A DNA stretch of 64,000 bases. Origin: Galbitalea sp036271795. GTDB lineage: Bacteria > Actinomycetota > Actinomycetes > Actinomycetales > Microbacteriaceae. Location: NCBI GenBank assembly GCA_036271795.1, contig DATAZY010000011.1, positions 62,001 to 126,000 of the forward strand. The letters are read 5' to 3'. Under the pieces are notes generated by a model, which saw only the letters and a program-made list of their open reading frames with translations, was not told where the DNA came from and did no database searches. The position numbers and the translations under genes were made by a program. The number at the start of each line of letters is the position of its first letter. Within the stretch, counting starts at the first letter, position 1. Below, piece by piece: positions 33,401 to 41,749 of the stretch.

Positions 33401-33834
33401 AAGAACTCCGAATCCTAGGACCGGCATACGTCGCCACCTCAGGCACCTATTCAGAGTCAGGCGACAACGGAAACGGGGTCGCACAGGCACACGATGGGTT
33501 CTGGAGCACCGCTTGGGTCGCACCTAGCGGCTCCTTCTCACCGGCACCTTACGTAGAGGTAACTTTCGGGAGCACTCAGAAAATTGTCGGGATCGAGCAG
33601 GCGTTCGCGAATGAAGGTGACGGAAGCGCATACACCTATCAGATACAAACATCGCAGAACGGGACAACCTGGAACACTCTCGACTCGGAGACCGCGACGA
33701 CAGCGACGGAAAACACCGTTAGCACGATCGCGGCCACTTCAACAACGAGGAACGCAGAATACGCGCGGCTGGTGGTGAGCGGGATCACGAACTCACATTG
33801 GGCGAACAGTCTCGAATTCGAAGTACTCGAGTAA
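30466..33834 (+). CDS. Secreted GH101-like endo-alpha-N-acetylgalactosaminidase with carbohydrate-binding domains
   Basis: A 1122-aa exported protein with a signal peptide ending near AAAA (about residue 36). Residues about 45-165 form a CBM6/35-like domain (LEAESATLGGSA...GYIGDGSGTVTFSV). The catalytic part (about 190-560) has KIVYLEGWQYEGHDSGYPSWDEVN, VVSLHINMKDAY, TIHIDAYYPG and GMDVTSENL, the pattern I associate with GH101 enzymes, which remove the core-1 disaccharide from O-glycans. The Asp of HIDAYYPG and Glu of TSENL are candidate catalytic residues (inference). Three F5/8 type C (CBM32-like) domains follow, each with DNG and FANDG/FANEG-type repeats. No sorting signal. AGGAGAG precedes the ATG. 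Confidence 0.65.
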   Translation: MSVKRRTVRGVVTALALVIGTMTVPLLSAPLGAAAAIPGSQEAGSQSLEAESATLGGSATAASCAACSGGQRVGYIGDGSGTVTFSVTVATAGDWGLSLAYFLDGTRTFDVAVNGGTPVAVSVSGTTWNDYVNYQGIDVTLNSGSNTIVISNPTAYAPDLDRILLWPDADGQSVFDYSSAVPTSTTTLEQSSVRNYAGYQTSKLDMADPDGSGGTEILTTVDQALQKIKEASLLDGDAPKIVYLEGWQYEGHDSGYPSWDEVNPALKRPEDATAADSINWLIGAAQAYNTVVSLHINMKDAYNDGTVVEDPLYSVYGPSGADLLDRCAGTDPNSDDTTSACEQNSESAGALELADVSYSGARDGYWVNFTREWQSGYAQSRINDLLAEIPNLRESGTIHIDAYYPGSSGGPNNDLSTRYPDSYVIDTYHGTTYAQEEATQRQVFRYWRAQGMDVTSENLEQLGLQPAAWLLDGTNSVDGATTADVVMRPGSLVTLGESVVNRDSLPDGGLGNNGEGDGDEINFLQGASAHQEGNWDHWNFANLYSHDFALDTLPFLYLNTLTKSSFSGNKLTYSGGVVADASESSESEWNITQGGNYLRIGDDDFFPATWVTGHLEIMAYSDEGYATEDLTSRSWTLPSTWSAVTNVDVYQTSANGYIPVAQGLPVTSNQVTLDLTAGQLVVIVPSGTAMSPIAPQETDVAQAKFGASILTDNGSNLPANSSANAIDGSLFDAWIGTGPISPSYHATMTVDLGVERPITHITQVFADNDGASYSFTLEGSNNAPSGYQTIATYTDTPGNTFDTPVNGSFRYVRLTITGISETNDWNGTDFYENQDWPDSRELEVWSPDMNLSPAATFTSSTDNGNAANNAQDGSTATAWVASSGTMPQSLIVNLGAPRAVDAVEQLFNDGDAHSYSYEIDSSSNGTTWTPLTTRSTVSQHDHIEYLANDDGGGVTTGVMTQYLRLLITGSSGGGWASSQELRILGPAYVATSGTYSESGDNGNGVAQAHDGFWSTAWVAPSGSFSPAPYVEVTFGSTQKIVGIEQAFANEGDGSAYTYQIQTSQNGTTWNTLDSETATTATENTVSTIAATSTTRNAEYARLVVSGITNSHWANSLEFEVLE

Positions 33835-33975
33835 GGCGACAATCTATCGGAAGGAGGGGTGCGGCGTGATCCCAACCCGGGTCACGCCGTGGGGATCTCT
33901 CCGCCCGTCGCGAATCTTAGCGACGGATCTCCGACGGTGTCACGGGCATTTGAAAAGCAGAGGACACATCGCGAT

Positions 33976-35337
33976 ATGGCCAATCAGGGGCGCAGATACC
34001 TCTTGGTGGGCGCCGGCAGTCGGGCAAGTCTGTACGTAGACGCGCTGATACGGCGGGGGTCAGACTCCGCCACGCTCATCGCCATCTGCGACTCCAACCC
34101 GGTCCGAGCTGAGTACCACCTGAAACGTGCACGCGCCGCGGGTAGGACCATCCAGTTCGTGCACCCCGACGATCTCGAACGAGCTATCTCTGAGCTGAAA
34201 GTCGACCGCGTGATCGTCGCCGCGCCGGACTTAATGCACGCGATTTTTGTGGAGCGATCCCTTCGCGCGGGTGCAGACGTTGTCGTAGAGAAGCCGCTGA
34301 CGATTGATATTGAGGGAGTTCACCGTATTGCCGCCGCGGTCGCGGAGACACAACGCGAAGTAGTGGTCGGATTCAACTACCGCTATTCACCACGCAACTC
34401 CGCCGTGAAGCAACTAATAAGCAGCGGCGCAATTGGCGAGGTCACAAGCATCCACTTTGAGTGGATGCTCGACACCGTGCACGGTGCCGACTATTTCCGG
34501 CGCTGGCATCGCGAAAAGATCAATTCGGGGGGCCTACTTGTCCACAAGGCGTCCCACCACTTCGATTTGGTCAACTGGTGGATAGCCGATACTCCGCGAA
34601 GCGTTTTCGCCCGCGGGGGCCTTCGATTTTACGGTCGAGAAAACGCCCAGTCGCGGGGACTCGAGGTTCGTCCGTCACGGGGAACTCACGATTACCCACG
34701 ATTTCCGTTTGAAATGGACCTGCGAGATGATGACTTCGAGCGGCAACTCTACTTAGAAGCGGAGGCCGCCGACGGATACATTCGTGACAAGGATGTCTTT
34801 GGTTCGGGCATCACGATCGAGGACACCCTCTCCGTTCTGGTCGACTACTCCGGCGGGGCGACGATGTCATACTCGCTGCTGGCATACTCCCCGTGGGAGG
34901 GCTACCGGGTGGCCTTCAACGGTACCGGCGGGCGTCTCGATCTGGAGGTAGTGGAGCGCGCCGAGTCTCAGCTCCATGAGCACAGCGGATCTGATGCTAC
35001 TGTCGAATCCAACGTGCAGAGCGAGAAATCCGTGCGTGATGTCGGCGAGAGATTGATTTTGCAGCAGCACTGGGGCCGTGCGCGTGAGCTCATGATCGAG
35101 CAAGCGGTCGGTGGGCACGGCGGCGGTGACTCAGCGCTCCTATCGAGCTTGTTCGATGAGAAAGAACCCGATCCCCTTGGGAGGCAATCGGACTGGGTTG
35201 ATGGTGTTCGCGCTGCGGCTGTCGGCATCGCCGGGAATCGAGCACTGGACATGCAGCGTGCAGTGCTTATCAGTGAACTTGATCTCGGCGTTAACTTGTC
35301 CAGGCCCTCCATAGGCGGCCGGCGCCACCTCCCATGA
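33976..35337 (+). CDS. Gfo/Idh/MocA-family oxidoreductase
   Basis: About 453 aa from the ATG at 33976 (MANQGRRYLLVGAGSRASLY). A Rossmann domain contains VGAGSRA near 10-16, AICDSNPVRAEYH, DRVIVAAPDLMHAIF and the family motif VVEKPLTIDIEG. The catalytic region has GFNYRYSPRN and KASHHFDLVNWW. NAD(P)-dependent members oxidise sugars or act as glycosidases through transient oxidation (GH109), so it may handle the released amino sugar. A GTG at 33859 right after AAGGAGGG would add 39 unlikely residues with very short spacing; the start is therefore uncertain. It lies downstream of the GH101-like gene on the same strand. Confidence 0.78.
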   Translation: MANQGRRYLLVGAGSRASLYVDALIRRGSDSATLIAICDSNPVRAEYHLKRARAAGRTIQFVHPDDLERAISELKVDRVIVAAPDLMHAIFVERSLRAGADVVVEKPLTIDIEGVHRIAAAVAETQREVVVGFNYRYSPRNSAVKQLISSGAIGEVTSIHFEWMLDTVHGADYFRRWHREKINSGGLLVHKASHHFDLVNWWIADTPRSVFARGGLRFYGRENAQSRGLEVRPSRGTHDYPRFPFEMDLRDDDFERQLYLEAEAADGYIRDKDVFGSGITIEDTLSVLVDYSGGATMSYSLLAYSPWEGYRVAFNGTGGRLDLEVVERAESQLHEHSGSDATVESNVQSEKSVRDVGERLILQQHWGRARELMIEQAVGGHGGGDSALLSSLFDEKEPDPLGRQSDWVDGVRAAAVGIAGNRALDMQRAVLISELDLGVNLSRPSIGGRRHLP

Positions 35338-35367
35338 GAGCGGAACCGGCACGTGGAGATGGCCCGA

Positions 35368-36378
35368 TCAGAGGTCAGCCCTGGGTGATGCCGTTGACTC
35401 ACGCACCTTCAACTCGGGTCGGACACGTGCAAGCGGCGGCAGGCTCACTGTGGGATCGATCTGCCGCAGAAGCGTATCAACGGCGATTCGACCCTGTTGC
35501 TTGGTATTCTGCGCGATCGTGGTCAGCGGTGGACGAAAAAACTCAGCTTCGGCAATGTCGTCGAAGCCAACCACACTGACGTCTGATGGCACGGCCAATC
35601 CCTTGTCATTCAAGCTGGCAATCGCGCCCAATGCCATTTGATCATTGGCCGCAACCATCGCTGTGAAGTCGATTGACCCCAAGTCGGCAATTACTCCATA
35701 GCCTGATCTCGCTGACCAGTCACCCACACCAATGCCCGTTGAGATCAACCCACGATGTTCGAGGGTCGCAGCGTATGCCGCGGCCCGGTTGCGAGCCGAG
35801 AGCGTTTCGCGGGGACCGGAGATCAGGAAAAAGCGTTCGTGGCCCAAGCCAGCCAGATGGTCGATCAACATTGTCATTCCGAGTTGATTGATGCTTTGCT
35901 CGTCGTCGTCGTCCGCGGCGTGCGCGATGTGCACCGGAAGCAGTAGCCTGCCGGGGTTTATCGGCGCTGCGACCTCATCGGACGGTGAAACGGCGATAAT
36001 CCCCGCAAACTCTCGTCCCTTCAGGAGATCGATTGAGGACTCCGTCCCGACTGGATCCTGCGAGGCGACAGTGACGATCTCAAGGAAGTAGCCAGCTTCG
36101 CGCGCCCGCTCCGATGCTCCCTGAATGATCAAGCTCGGGCCGATCTCAGAGATATCGTGCACAATCGCGCCGATGACACGGGACTTTCGCGTGGTAAGAG
36201 TCCGAGCCGCCTGGTTTGGGTGGTAGTCGAGTTCGGAGAGGGCCTTCTCGATACGCGCGCGAAGTTCCGGATTGACGTTCGATGCACCTTTGACCAGGCG
36301 CGAAACGGTCTGGTGTGACACGCCCGCTAGCCGCGCGACATCGTAGATTGTGGATGGACGCGAGTCCGACATGTTCAT
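35368..36378 (-). CDS. LacI-family transcriptional regulator
   Basis: A 336-aa repressor. The HTH IYDVARLAGVSHQTVSRLVKGASNVNPELRARIEKALSELDYHPNQAARTL spans about 11-60 and contains the LacI hinge. The periplasmic-binding-protein-like sensor has RSVIGAIVHD, TMLIDHLAGLGHERFFLISGP and VSVVGFDDIAEAEFFRPPLTTIAQN. The expected ligand is a sugar released by the locus. Two TTACCGGTAA-type palindromes lie in its divergent promoter region with the ABC operon and two more lie at 30343-30420, so it probably autoregulates and represses both units. Confidence 0.9.
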   Translation of the reverse strand: MNMSDSRPSTIYDVARLAGVSHQTVSRLVKGASNVNPELRARIEKALSELDYHPNQAARTLTTRKSRVIGAIVHDISEIGPSLIIQGASERAREAGYFLEIVTVASQDPVGTESSIDLLKGREFAGIIAVSPSDEVAAPINPGRLLLPVHIAHAADDDDEQSINQLGMTMLIDHLAGLGHERFFLISGPRETLSARNRAAAYAATLEHRGLISTGIGVGDWSARSGYGVIADLGSIDFTAMVAANDQMALGAIASLNDKGLAVPSDVSVVGFDDIAEAEFFRPPLTTIAQNTKQQGRIAVDTLLRQIDPTVSLPPLARVRPELKVRESTASPRADL

Positions 36379-36400
36379 TTGGGCTCCGGGTTATTTTCGA

Positions 36401-36410
36401 TTACCGATAA
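36401..36410. promoter_or_regulatory. LacI operator-like palindrome, site 3
   Basis: TTACCGATAA, one mismatch from the palindrome at the other sites, 23 nt upstream of the lacI-type gene start. Confidence 0.6.
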
Positions 36411-36445
36411 CACCATATTGCCGTCCGGTGGCAATCGGCACTGGA

Positions 36446-36455
36446 TTACCGGTAA
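36446..36455. promoter_or_regulatory. LacI operator-like palindrome, site 4
   Basis: TTACCGGTAA in the divergent region between the LacI-type gene and the ABC operon, 45 bp from site 3. A possible -10 (TATTGT at 36460) lies just downstream. Confidence 0.7.
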
Positions 36456-36588
36456 CTTCTATTGTAGAGTCGAGGCCGCGGCGAGCAGAGTTCACACATC
36501 GAATCCCGAATCTGCTCTTTCAACTCGTCCGCCCGGGACCAACCGCAATACCTGCGGGCCCGAAAACGCACCAGCACAAAGGAGTGAA

Positions 36589-37851
36589 ATGAAAAACAAA
36601 CTGATCATGGTCGCCGCAGCCGCAGCGATTGTCACGCTCGGCCTCGCCGGCTGCTCGGCAAGCAGTCCAGCGAGCACCAAGAAGACCACTCTCACGGTGG
36701 TCGGTTGGAAGGGTCAGGGTGCAAATCTGGCCGACATCCCCACCCTGAACAAGGCATTCGAGAAGGCGTACCCCAACATCAAGCTCGATTACACATATGT
36801 GGACGACTCCAACTACACCACCTACAACAACCCCAGGCTCGCTGGAGGCGATGCCGCGGACGTCATCATGGTGGACACCCCCGAGATCCGTAGCTGGGGC
36901 AAGCAGGGATATCTCGCCAATCTCTCCGGCCTCACGGCGGTGTCTGAACAGGACTCAACCTACAAAGCCGATGCTGGGGTCGGCGGGGAAACTTACGCGG
37001 TCGTCTCCGAAAGCACCCCTGTTGGCCTGTTTACCAACCTGGACCTTTTGAAAAAGGATGGCATCAACTCTGCACCCACCGATTGGCCCACTTTCATCAA
37101 AGACTTGGAGACCCTGAAGTCGGATGGCGACGGGGGCTTGGTTCTGGCTCAGAAGAACCTGTTCGGCGGATCGGCGATCATGAAACTGATGGCATCGAAC
37201 TTCGTTGCCTCTGACTGGGCTGAGAACTACGACGCGGGCAACACAACCTTCGGTAAGTCGTGGGGCCAATCGATCAGCGAGCTCAAGGAACTTTTCGATA
37301 AGGGACTTGTCGATCCGAAGCTGTCTCTCGGACTTGATGAGAACGTCGACGCGCCGCCGCAGTTCGAGGCCGGCAAGTGGGCGTTCATGCCAACTGGTTC
37401 GTGGGAGTTGTCCACACTCAAGTCCGCGACAAAAGAGAACATCGCATTCATCCCGTTCCCCGGTGGCGCCAAGGGTTCTCAGCCGAAGACCTTCGTCTTC
37501 GTGGGAACTGGATGGGCGATCAATGCGAAGACGAAAAACTCTGCCGCGGCAAAGGACTACATCAACTTCATGTCTGAACCGAAGCAGGCTGAGGCGTACC
37601 TCAAGGCCGATTCTGCATTTAGTACGTTGAAGGACGTGAAGTCCCCGAATGTACCGGAGGATGCTGCTGTGGTCAAAGCCGCGGCCGACGGTGACATGCT
37701 GCCGTCGACCATCGACGATCTGAATAGCACCGGAGCGGCCACCGCGTTCAACACCGCCATCGAAAATCTATTCATTAATCCGTCCTTGACCACCAGCGAC
37801 GAATTGAAGACTCTGAACTCGACGGTCACTCCGACACCGCCAACGAAATAG
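36589..37851 (+). CDS. Sugar ABC transporter substrate-binding lipoprotein
   Basis: A 420-aa extracytoplasmic solute-binding protein of the CUT1 family. The lipoprotein signal MKNKLIMVAAAAAIVTLGLAGCSASS has lipobox LAGC with the lipidated Cys at about 22. TLTVVGWKGQGANLADIPTLNKAFEKAYPNIKLDYTYVD and EAGKWAFMPTGSWELSTL are typical of sugar-binding proteins. GGAG precedes the ATG by 6 nt; a longer upstream frame is non-coding. It is the first gene of an operon that continues into two permeases and catabolic hydrolases. A strong hairpin follows the stop and may raise its expression above the permeases. Confidence 0.88.
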   Translation: MKNKLIMVAAAAAIVTLGLAGCSASSPASTKKTTLTVVGWKGQGANLADIPTLNKAFEKAYPNIKLDYTYVDDSNYTTYNNPRLAGGDAADVIMVDTPEIRSWGKQGYLANLSGLTAVSEQDSTYKADAGVGGETYAVVSESTPVGLFTNLDLLKKDGINSAPTDWPTFIKDLETLKSDGDGGLVLAQKNLFGGSAIMKLMASNFVASDWAENYDAGNTTFGKSWGQSISELKELFDKGLVDPKLSLGLDENVDAPPQFEAGKWAFMPTGSWELSTLKSATKENIAFIPFPGGAKGSQPKTFVFVGTGWAINAKTKNSAAAKDYINFMSEPKQAEAYLKADSAFSTLKDVKSPNVPEDAAVVKAAADGDMLPSTIDDLNSTGAATAFNTAIENLFINPSLTTSDELKTLNSTVTPTPPTK

Positions 37852-37863
37852 CCAACTCGATAC

Positions 37864-37898
37864 GGTGTCGCCGGTGCCGAACAGGCGCCGGCGACACC
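37864..37898 (+). terminator. Intercistronic hairpin between binding protein and permease genes
   Basis: GGTGTCGCCGGTGCC pairs with GGCGCCGGCGACACC (15 bp, one G-U) around GAACA. No T tract follows. It likely stabilises the binding-protein mRNA or partly terminates. Confidence 0.7.
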
Positions 37899-37932
37899 GC
37901 CATGTCACTCTCGACCGCAAGGACCCCAACAG

Positions 37933-38802
37933 ATGCGCTTGACTACGCGCGCCGCCATACTCTTCATGCTCCCGGCCTTTGTGCTCTACGCCACTTTCAT
38001 CGTGTTTCCGACACTTCGCGGCATTGGTCTGAGTTTCACCGATGCGCAGGGGGTCGTCGGCGGAAACTTCGTCGGACTAGACAATTATGTCCGACTTTTT
38101 GGTGATCCAGCTGTCCTGTCGGCTTTGCTTAATACGCTGGTCTTCGCGGTCATTGTGACTGTCGGCCAGAACGTTCTGGCCCTGGCCCTCGCGTACTGGC
38201 TCCAGAGCCTTCCCCGGCTACAAGCGATTGCGCGGGCCGGCATCCTGCTGCCATCGATGATGGCGTTCATCGCCGTGGGCTTTGTGTGGAATTTCATTTA
38301 CTCGCCGATCGACGGTCCCCTCGACTCGGTGATGAACGCGGTCGGCCTCCGCGGTCTCGAACACATCTGGCTGGGGGATCCCACGACTGCGCTCACCGCG
38401 GTGGCGGTAACCAATATCTGGATGTATATGGGTTATTCGGCCACGATCTACCTCGCAGGATATTTCGCCATTCCGGAGAACATTATGGAGGCCGCCAAGA
38501 TCGACGGGGCGACTGGGTGGGCGCGATTTAGGACTGTTGACTGGCCCCTTTTGGCGCCAGCGCTCACGATTAACGTCACGCTGACCACAATCGGCTCACT
38601 TCGAGTCTTCGATCCGATTTTAGTCATGACCGGCGGTGGCCCCGGGAATGCGACCCAGTCGCTCAGCTACCTGGTGTATACGAACACCACCCAGTTCCAG
38701 TTCGGCTATGCGACCGCCATCGCCGTTGTCTTGCTAGTGCTCACCGTGATCGTTGCGATTACACAGACCACCATATTCAGAAGGCGTGAAATCGAATGGT
38801 AA
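37933..38802 (+). CDS. ABC transporter permease (MalF/UgpA-like)
   Basis: A 289-aa, six-helix CUT1 permease. The ATPase-coupling EAA loop is NIMEAAKIDGATGWARFRTVDWPLLAP near 193-219, and GGGPGNATQSLSYLVYTNT is the conserved segment before the last helices. It pairs with the next gene, whose start overlaps its end by 7 nt, to form the membrane channel for an oligosaccharide. No ATP-binding subunit is encoded in the locus; actinobacterial CUT1 systems often share an MsiK-type ATPase encoded elsewhere. Confidence 0.88.
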   Translation: MRLTTRAAILFMLPAFVLYATFIVFPTLRGIGLSFTDAQGVVGGNFVGLDNYVRLFGDPAVLSALLNTLVFAVIVTVGQNVLALALAYWLQSLPRLQAIARAGILLPSMMAFIAVGFVWNFIYSPIDGPLDSVMNAVGLRGLEHIWLGDPTTALTAVAVTNIWMYMGYSATIYLAGYFAIPENIMEAAKIDGATGWARFRTVDWPLLAPALTINVTLTTIGSLRVFDPILVMTGGGPGNATQSLSYLVYTNTTQFQFGYATAIAVVLLVLTVIVAITQTTIFRRREIEW

Positions 38803-39617
38803 AGGTCAAGCAGTCCATTTCGGGCGTATTGCTCATTGTCGTGACGGTGCTCGTATTGCTGCCGATTCTGCTGGTAATCGTCAACTCATTTCGGACGAAC
38901 CATAGCCTTGCGGTCAGCCCGATCGGACTTCCTACATCGCTCGACCTCAGCAACTTCGGCTACGTGATCACCCACATGAATTTTTTTCGGGGAGTGGGCA
39001 TCAGCACTTTGATCACTGCCTCCTCCGTTGCTTTGATTCTTCTCATCGGGTCCGCCGCATCGTGGGCCATCGCACGCACGACGAGACGTTGGGCCTCAGG
39101 CGTGTATCGACTCTTCATTGCTGGTCTCACCATTCCCGTCTTTGTCATGGCAACGCCGCTCTATCTTGAGGCACTGCAACTGGGCTTATTGAACAATCTC
39201 GTCGCCGTGATCCTTGTTTACACTGCATTCAACATGCCGTTTGCCGTGTTCTTCTATACCAGCTTTCTGCGTTCGGTTCCTCAGGAACTGGAGGAGGCAG
39301 CTGCGATCGACGGGTGTGGTCCGCTCAGGACGTACTGGCACATCATTCTTCCGATGCTTCGCCCGAGTTCAGCAGCAATGGCGGTCTTCATTGCCATTTC
39401 GATCTGGAACGATGTGACAGTGCCACTACTGCTTCTTGATTCCCAGGACGTGCAGCCACTGACGCTGTCGATCTATTCGTTTGTCGGGACCGAAGGTGGG
39501 ATACAGCAATCGCAACTCTTCCCAGCCGTACTTTTGGCAACTCTCCCGCTCTTCATACTTTTCCTCGTCTTCCAGCGCTACATCGTCGCTGGAATATCTG
39601 CTGGAGTCGGCAAGTGA
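38796..39617 (+). CDS. ABC transporter permease (MalG/UgpE-like)
   Basis: A 273-aa six-helix permease with the EAA loop ELEEAAAIDGCGPLRTYWHIILPMLRPSSAAM near 164-195. The N-terminal helix and the NSFRTNHSLAVSPIGLP segment after it are typical of CUT1 second permeases. It forms a heterodimer with the preceding permease. The GTG of the alpha-galactosidase gene overlaps its stop at 39614-39617, so import and hydrolysis are translationally coupled. Confidence 0.88.
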   Translation: MVKVKQSISGVLLIVVTVLVLLPILLVIVNSFRTNHSLAVSPIGLPTSLDLSNFGYVITHMNFFRGVGISTLITASSVALILLIGSAASWAIARTTRRWASGVYRLFIAGLTIPVFVMATPLYLEALQLGLLNNLVAVILVYTAFNMPFAVFFYTSFLRSVPQELEEAAAIDGCGPLRTYWHIILPMLRPSSAAMAVFIAISIWNDVTVPLLLLDSQDVQPLTLSIYSFVGTEGGIQQSQLFPAVLLATLPLFILFLVFQRYIVAGISAGVGK

Positions 39618-41749
39618 ACCTCGCCTACATACGGCGACCCGGAATGTCGATCCTCCTCGACGCAAGGTCTGAAGCAAACTTGCCGGTTATCGCGCACTGG
39701 GGTGCCGACCTTGGCGAACTCGCCGAACCAGAGCTCACGGCACTGATTGAGGCGAGGCGGCCAGTGAACAGTCTTCCAATGTCGAATACGGTCTCGCCCG
39801 GAGTGATCGCGCTGCATGCAGCTGGAGGTTTCGAATATCCCGGAGTTTTGGGCCAGCGCGCCGGTCGTGACTGGTCTCCCGTGTTCCTGCCCAAGGACTT
39901 TAGGCATCTCCATTCCGGCGGCACTGACATCCTGGAATTACGCTCGGCGGATGCGCGGGCCGGCCTCGGGCTCCTCACAGTGATTGAGGTCACGGCAACA
40001 GGACTCGTTCGTACCCAATCCACCGTTCAGAATCTGGACTCTAAGACCAATTTCAGTCTCGATTCCATGACGGCGGGACTGCCGGTGCCGGATTCGGCGG
40101 TCGACATGATCGACTTTACCGGTCGCGCTGGATTGGAGCGAGTGCCAATTCGCCAGCCGTTCGCGCCCGGTCTCCGCGTGCGGGAAAACCGCCAGGGCCG
40201 CGGCGGTCACGACGCGTCCTACCTCACCATAGTTGGCAATCAGGGATTCGGCTTTCAGCACGGCGAAGTCTGGTCCGTTCACGTGGCGTGGAGTGGGAAC
40301 CAACGCTCATTCACCGAACGGCTTCTCACGGGCGCGGGAAGAATCGGTGGGGGCGAGCTTCTTTGGCCGGGCGAACTCGAGCTCGAGCCGGGGGCGACCT
40401 ATTCCACACCGTGGCTGCTGGGGTCCTACGGAGACGGGCTGGATGCGATGTCGTCGCGTTATCACGATTGGGTGCGATCGCTACCCCACTCTAAGCGTGG
40501 ACGCCATCCATCAACTGTGAATAGCTGGGAGGCGATGTACTTCGATATCAGCGAGGAGCGACTCATCCATCTCGCAACAATCGCCTCATCGCTCGGGATC
40601 GAGCGATTCGTAGTTGACGATGGATGGTTTGGGGATCGACGCGACGACAGCAGTTCTTTGGGGGACTGGTACCCGAACCCGGCGCGGTGGCCAAATGGGC
40701 TGCACCGGCTGGTCGATCACGTGAAAAAGCTCGGAATGGAATTTGGGCTGTGGTTCGAACCAGAGATGATCAGCTCAAATTCGGAAGTCGCTCGCGCGCA
40801 TCCCGAGTGGCTCGTCGGAATCGCCGACCGAGAAGCACTGCCCGTACGCAACCAGCTGGTGCTCGATCTCAGCCGTCCCGATGTGTACGCCTACCTTCGG
40901 TCGCGGATGAGTGAAATTATCGATGAGTACGAGATCGACTACATCAAGTGGGACTTCAACCGCCACGTTATTGATGGTGCAAACCCCGACGGTCAGGCGA
41001 ATGGTCACGCGCACGTCCTAGCGACCTATCGGTTGATGGACGAGCTGAGGGACGCGTTTCCGCGGCTCGAGTTGGAGTCGTGTTCGTCGGGAGGTGGTCG
41101 GATTGACCTGGAGATGGCCACCCGGGTTAATCGGTTCTGGCCCAGCGACAATACCGATCCGCTCGATCGGCAAGCGATCCAACGATGGACTGGGTTGCTC
41201 ATACCACCGGAAATGCTTGGTGCGCACATCGCCCGACCCTCAGGGACGATGACAGACCGGACGACCTCTCTGGCCTTCAGGGCTGGCACCGCGCTCTTTG
41301 GGGACCTCGGAATCGAGTGGGACATTTCATCTGTTGCCGAGATTGATCTCCAGGAACTGCGGGAGTGGGTTGAGCTCTGGCAGGAACTTCGTGAACTCAT
41401 CGCCGGGGGCGTGACTGTTCGACTTGACCATCCTGATCCCGCGGTTTGGGTGCACGGAATGGTTGCTCCAGAAAGAAACTACGCGCTTTTCGCCGTTGTC
41501 GCCCTCGGATCAACTCGCGTGGCAAGTGTCGGCGCAGTCAGATTCGCTGGCCTCGACGCGAGTCGGCACTATGCAGTAGCGGACATCACGCCTGGAAAGC
41601 GACTGCCGGATTACATCGAATCACCAACCTGGGTTACGGACGGCTTGCGGCTCACGGGTGCCGCTCTGGCCGGGGCAGGAATCGAGATGGGAGCGATCTC
41701 GCCGCAACAGCTGCGGCTGGTTCAATTTAAGGAAGAGGACGCTCTGTGA
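39614..41749 (+). CDS. Alpha-galactosidase, glycoside hydrolase family 36
   Basis: A 711-aa GH36 enzyme. The N-terminal beta-supersandwich precedes a TIM barrel with NSWEAMYFDISEERL, ERFVVDDGWFGDRRDD, LGDWYPNPARWPNGL and GLWFEPEMIS. The nucleophile is Asp447 in YIKWDFNR and the acid/base Asp512 in SDNTDPLDR. It should remove terminal alpha-galactosyl (or possibly alpha-GalNAc) residues from imported oligosaccharides in the cytoplasm. No signal peptide. It begins with GTG overlapping the permease stop, and its stop overlaps the GTG of the beta-galactosidase gene. Confidence 0.9.
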   Translation: MNLAYIRRPGMSILLDARSEANLPVIAHWGADLGELAEPELTALIEARRPVNSLPMSNTVSPGVIALHAAGGFEYPGVLGQRAGRDWSPVFLPKDFRHLHSGGTDILELRSADARAGLGLLTVIEVTATGLVRTQSTVQNLDSKTNFSLDSMTAGLPVPDSAVDMIDFTGRAGLERVPIRQPFAPGLRVRENRQGRGGHDASYLTIVGNQGFGFQHGEVWSVHVAWSGNQRSFTERLLTGAGRIGGGELLWPGELELEPGATYSTPWLLGSYGDGLDAMSSRYHDWVRSLPHSKRGRHPSTVNSWEAMYFDISEERLIHLATIASSLGIERFVVDDGWFGDRRDDSSSLGDWYPNPARWPNGLHRLVDHVKKLGMEFGLWFEPEMISSNSEVARAHPEWLVGIADREALPVRNQLVLDLSRPDVYAYLRSRMSEIIDEYEIDYIKWDFNRHVIDGANPDGQANGHAHVLATYRLMDELRDAFPRLELESCSSGGGRIDLEMATRVNRFWPSDNTDPLDRQAIQRWTGLLIPPEMLGAHIARPSGTMTDRTTSLAFRAGTALFGDLGIEWDISSVAEIDLQELREWVELWQELRELIAGGVTVRLDHPDPAVWVHGMVAPERNYALFAVVALGSTRVASVGAVRFAGLDASRHYAVADITPGKRLPDYIESPTWVTDGLRLTGAALAGAGIEMGAISPQQLRLVQFKEEDAL

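Noticed and set aside
33859..33975. GTG start right after AAGGAGGG for the Gfo/Idh/MocA gene
   Set aside because: The spacing of about 2 nt is too short and the added 39 residues do not resemble the family N-terminus; ATG 33976 is preferred, though not proven.
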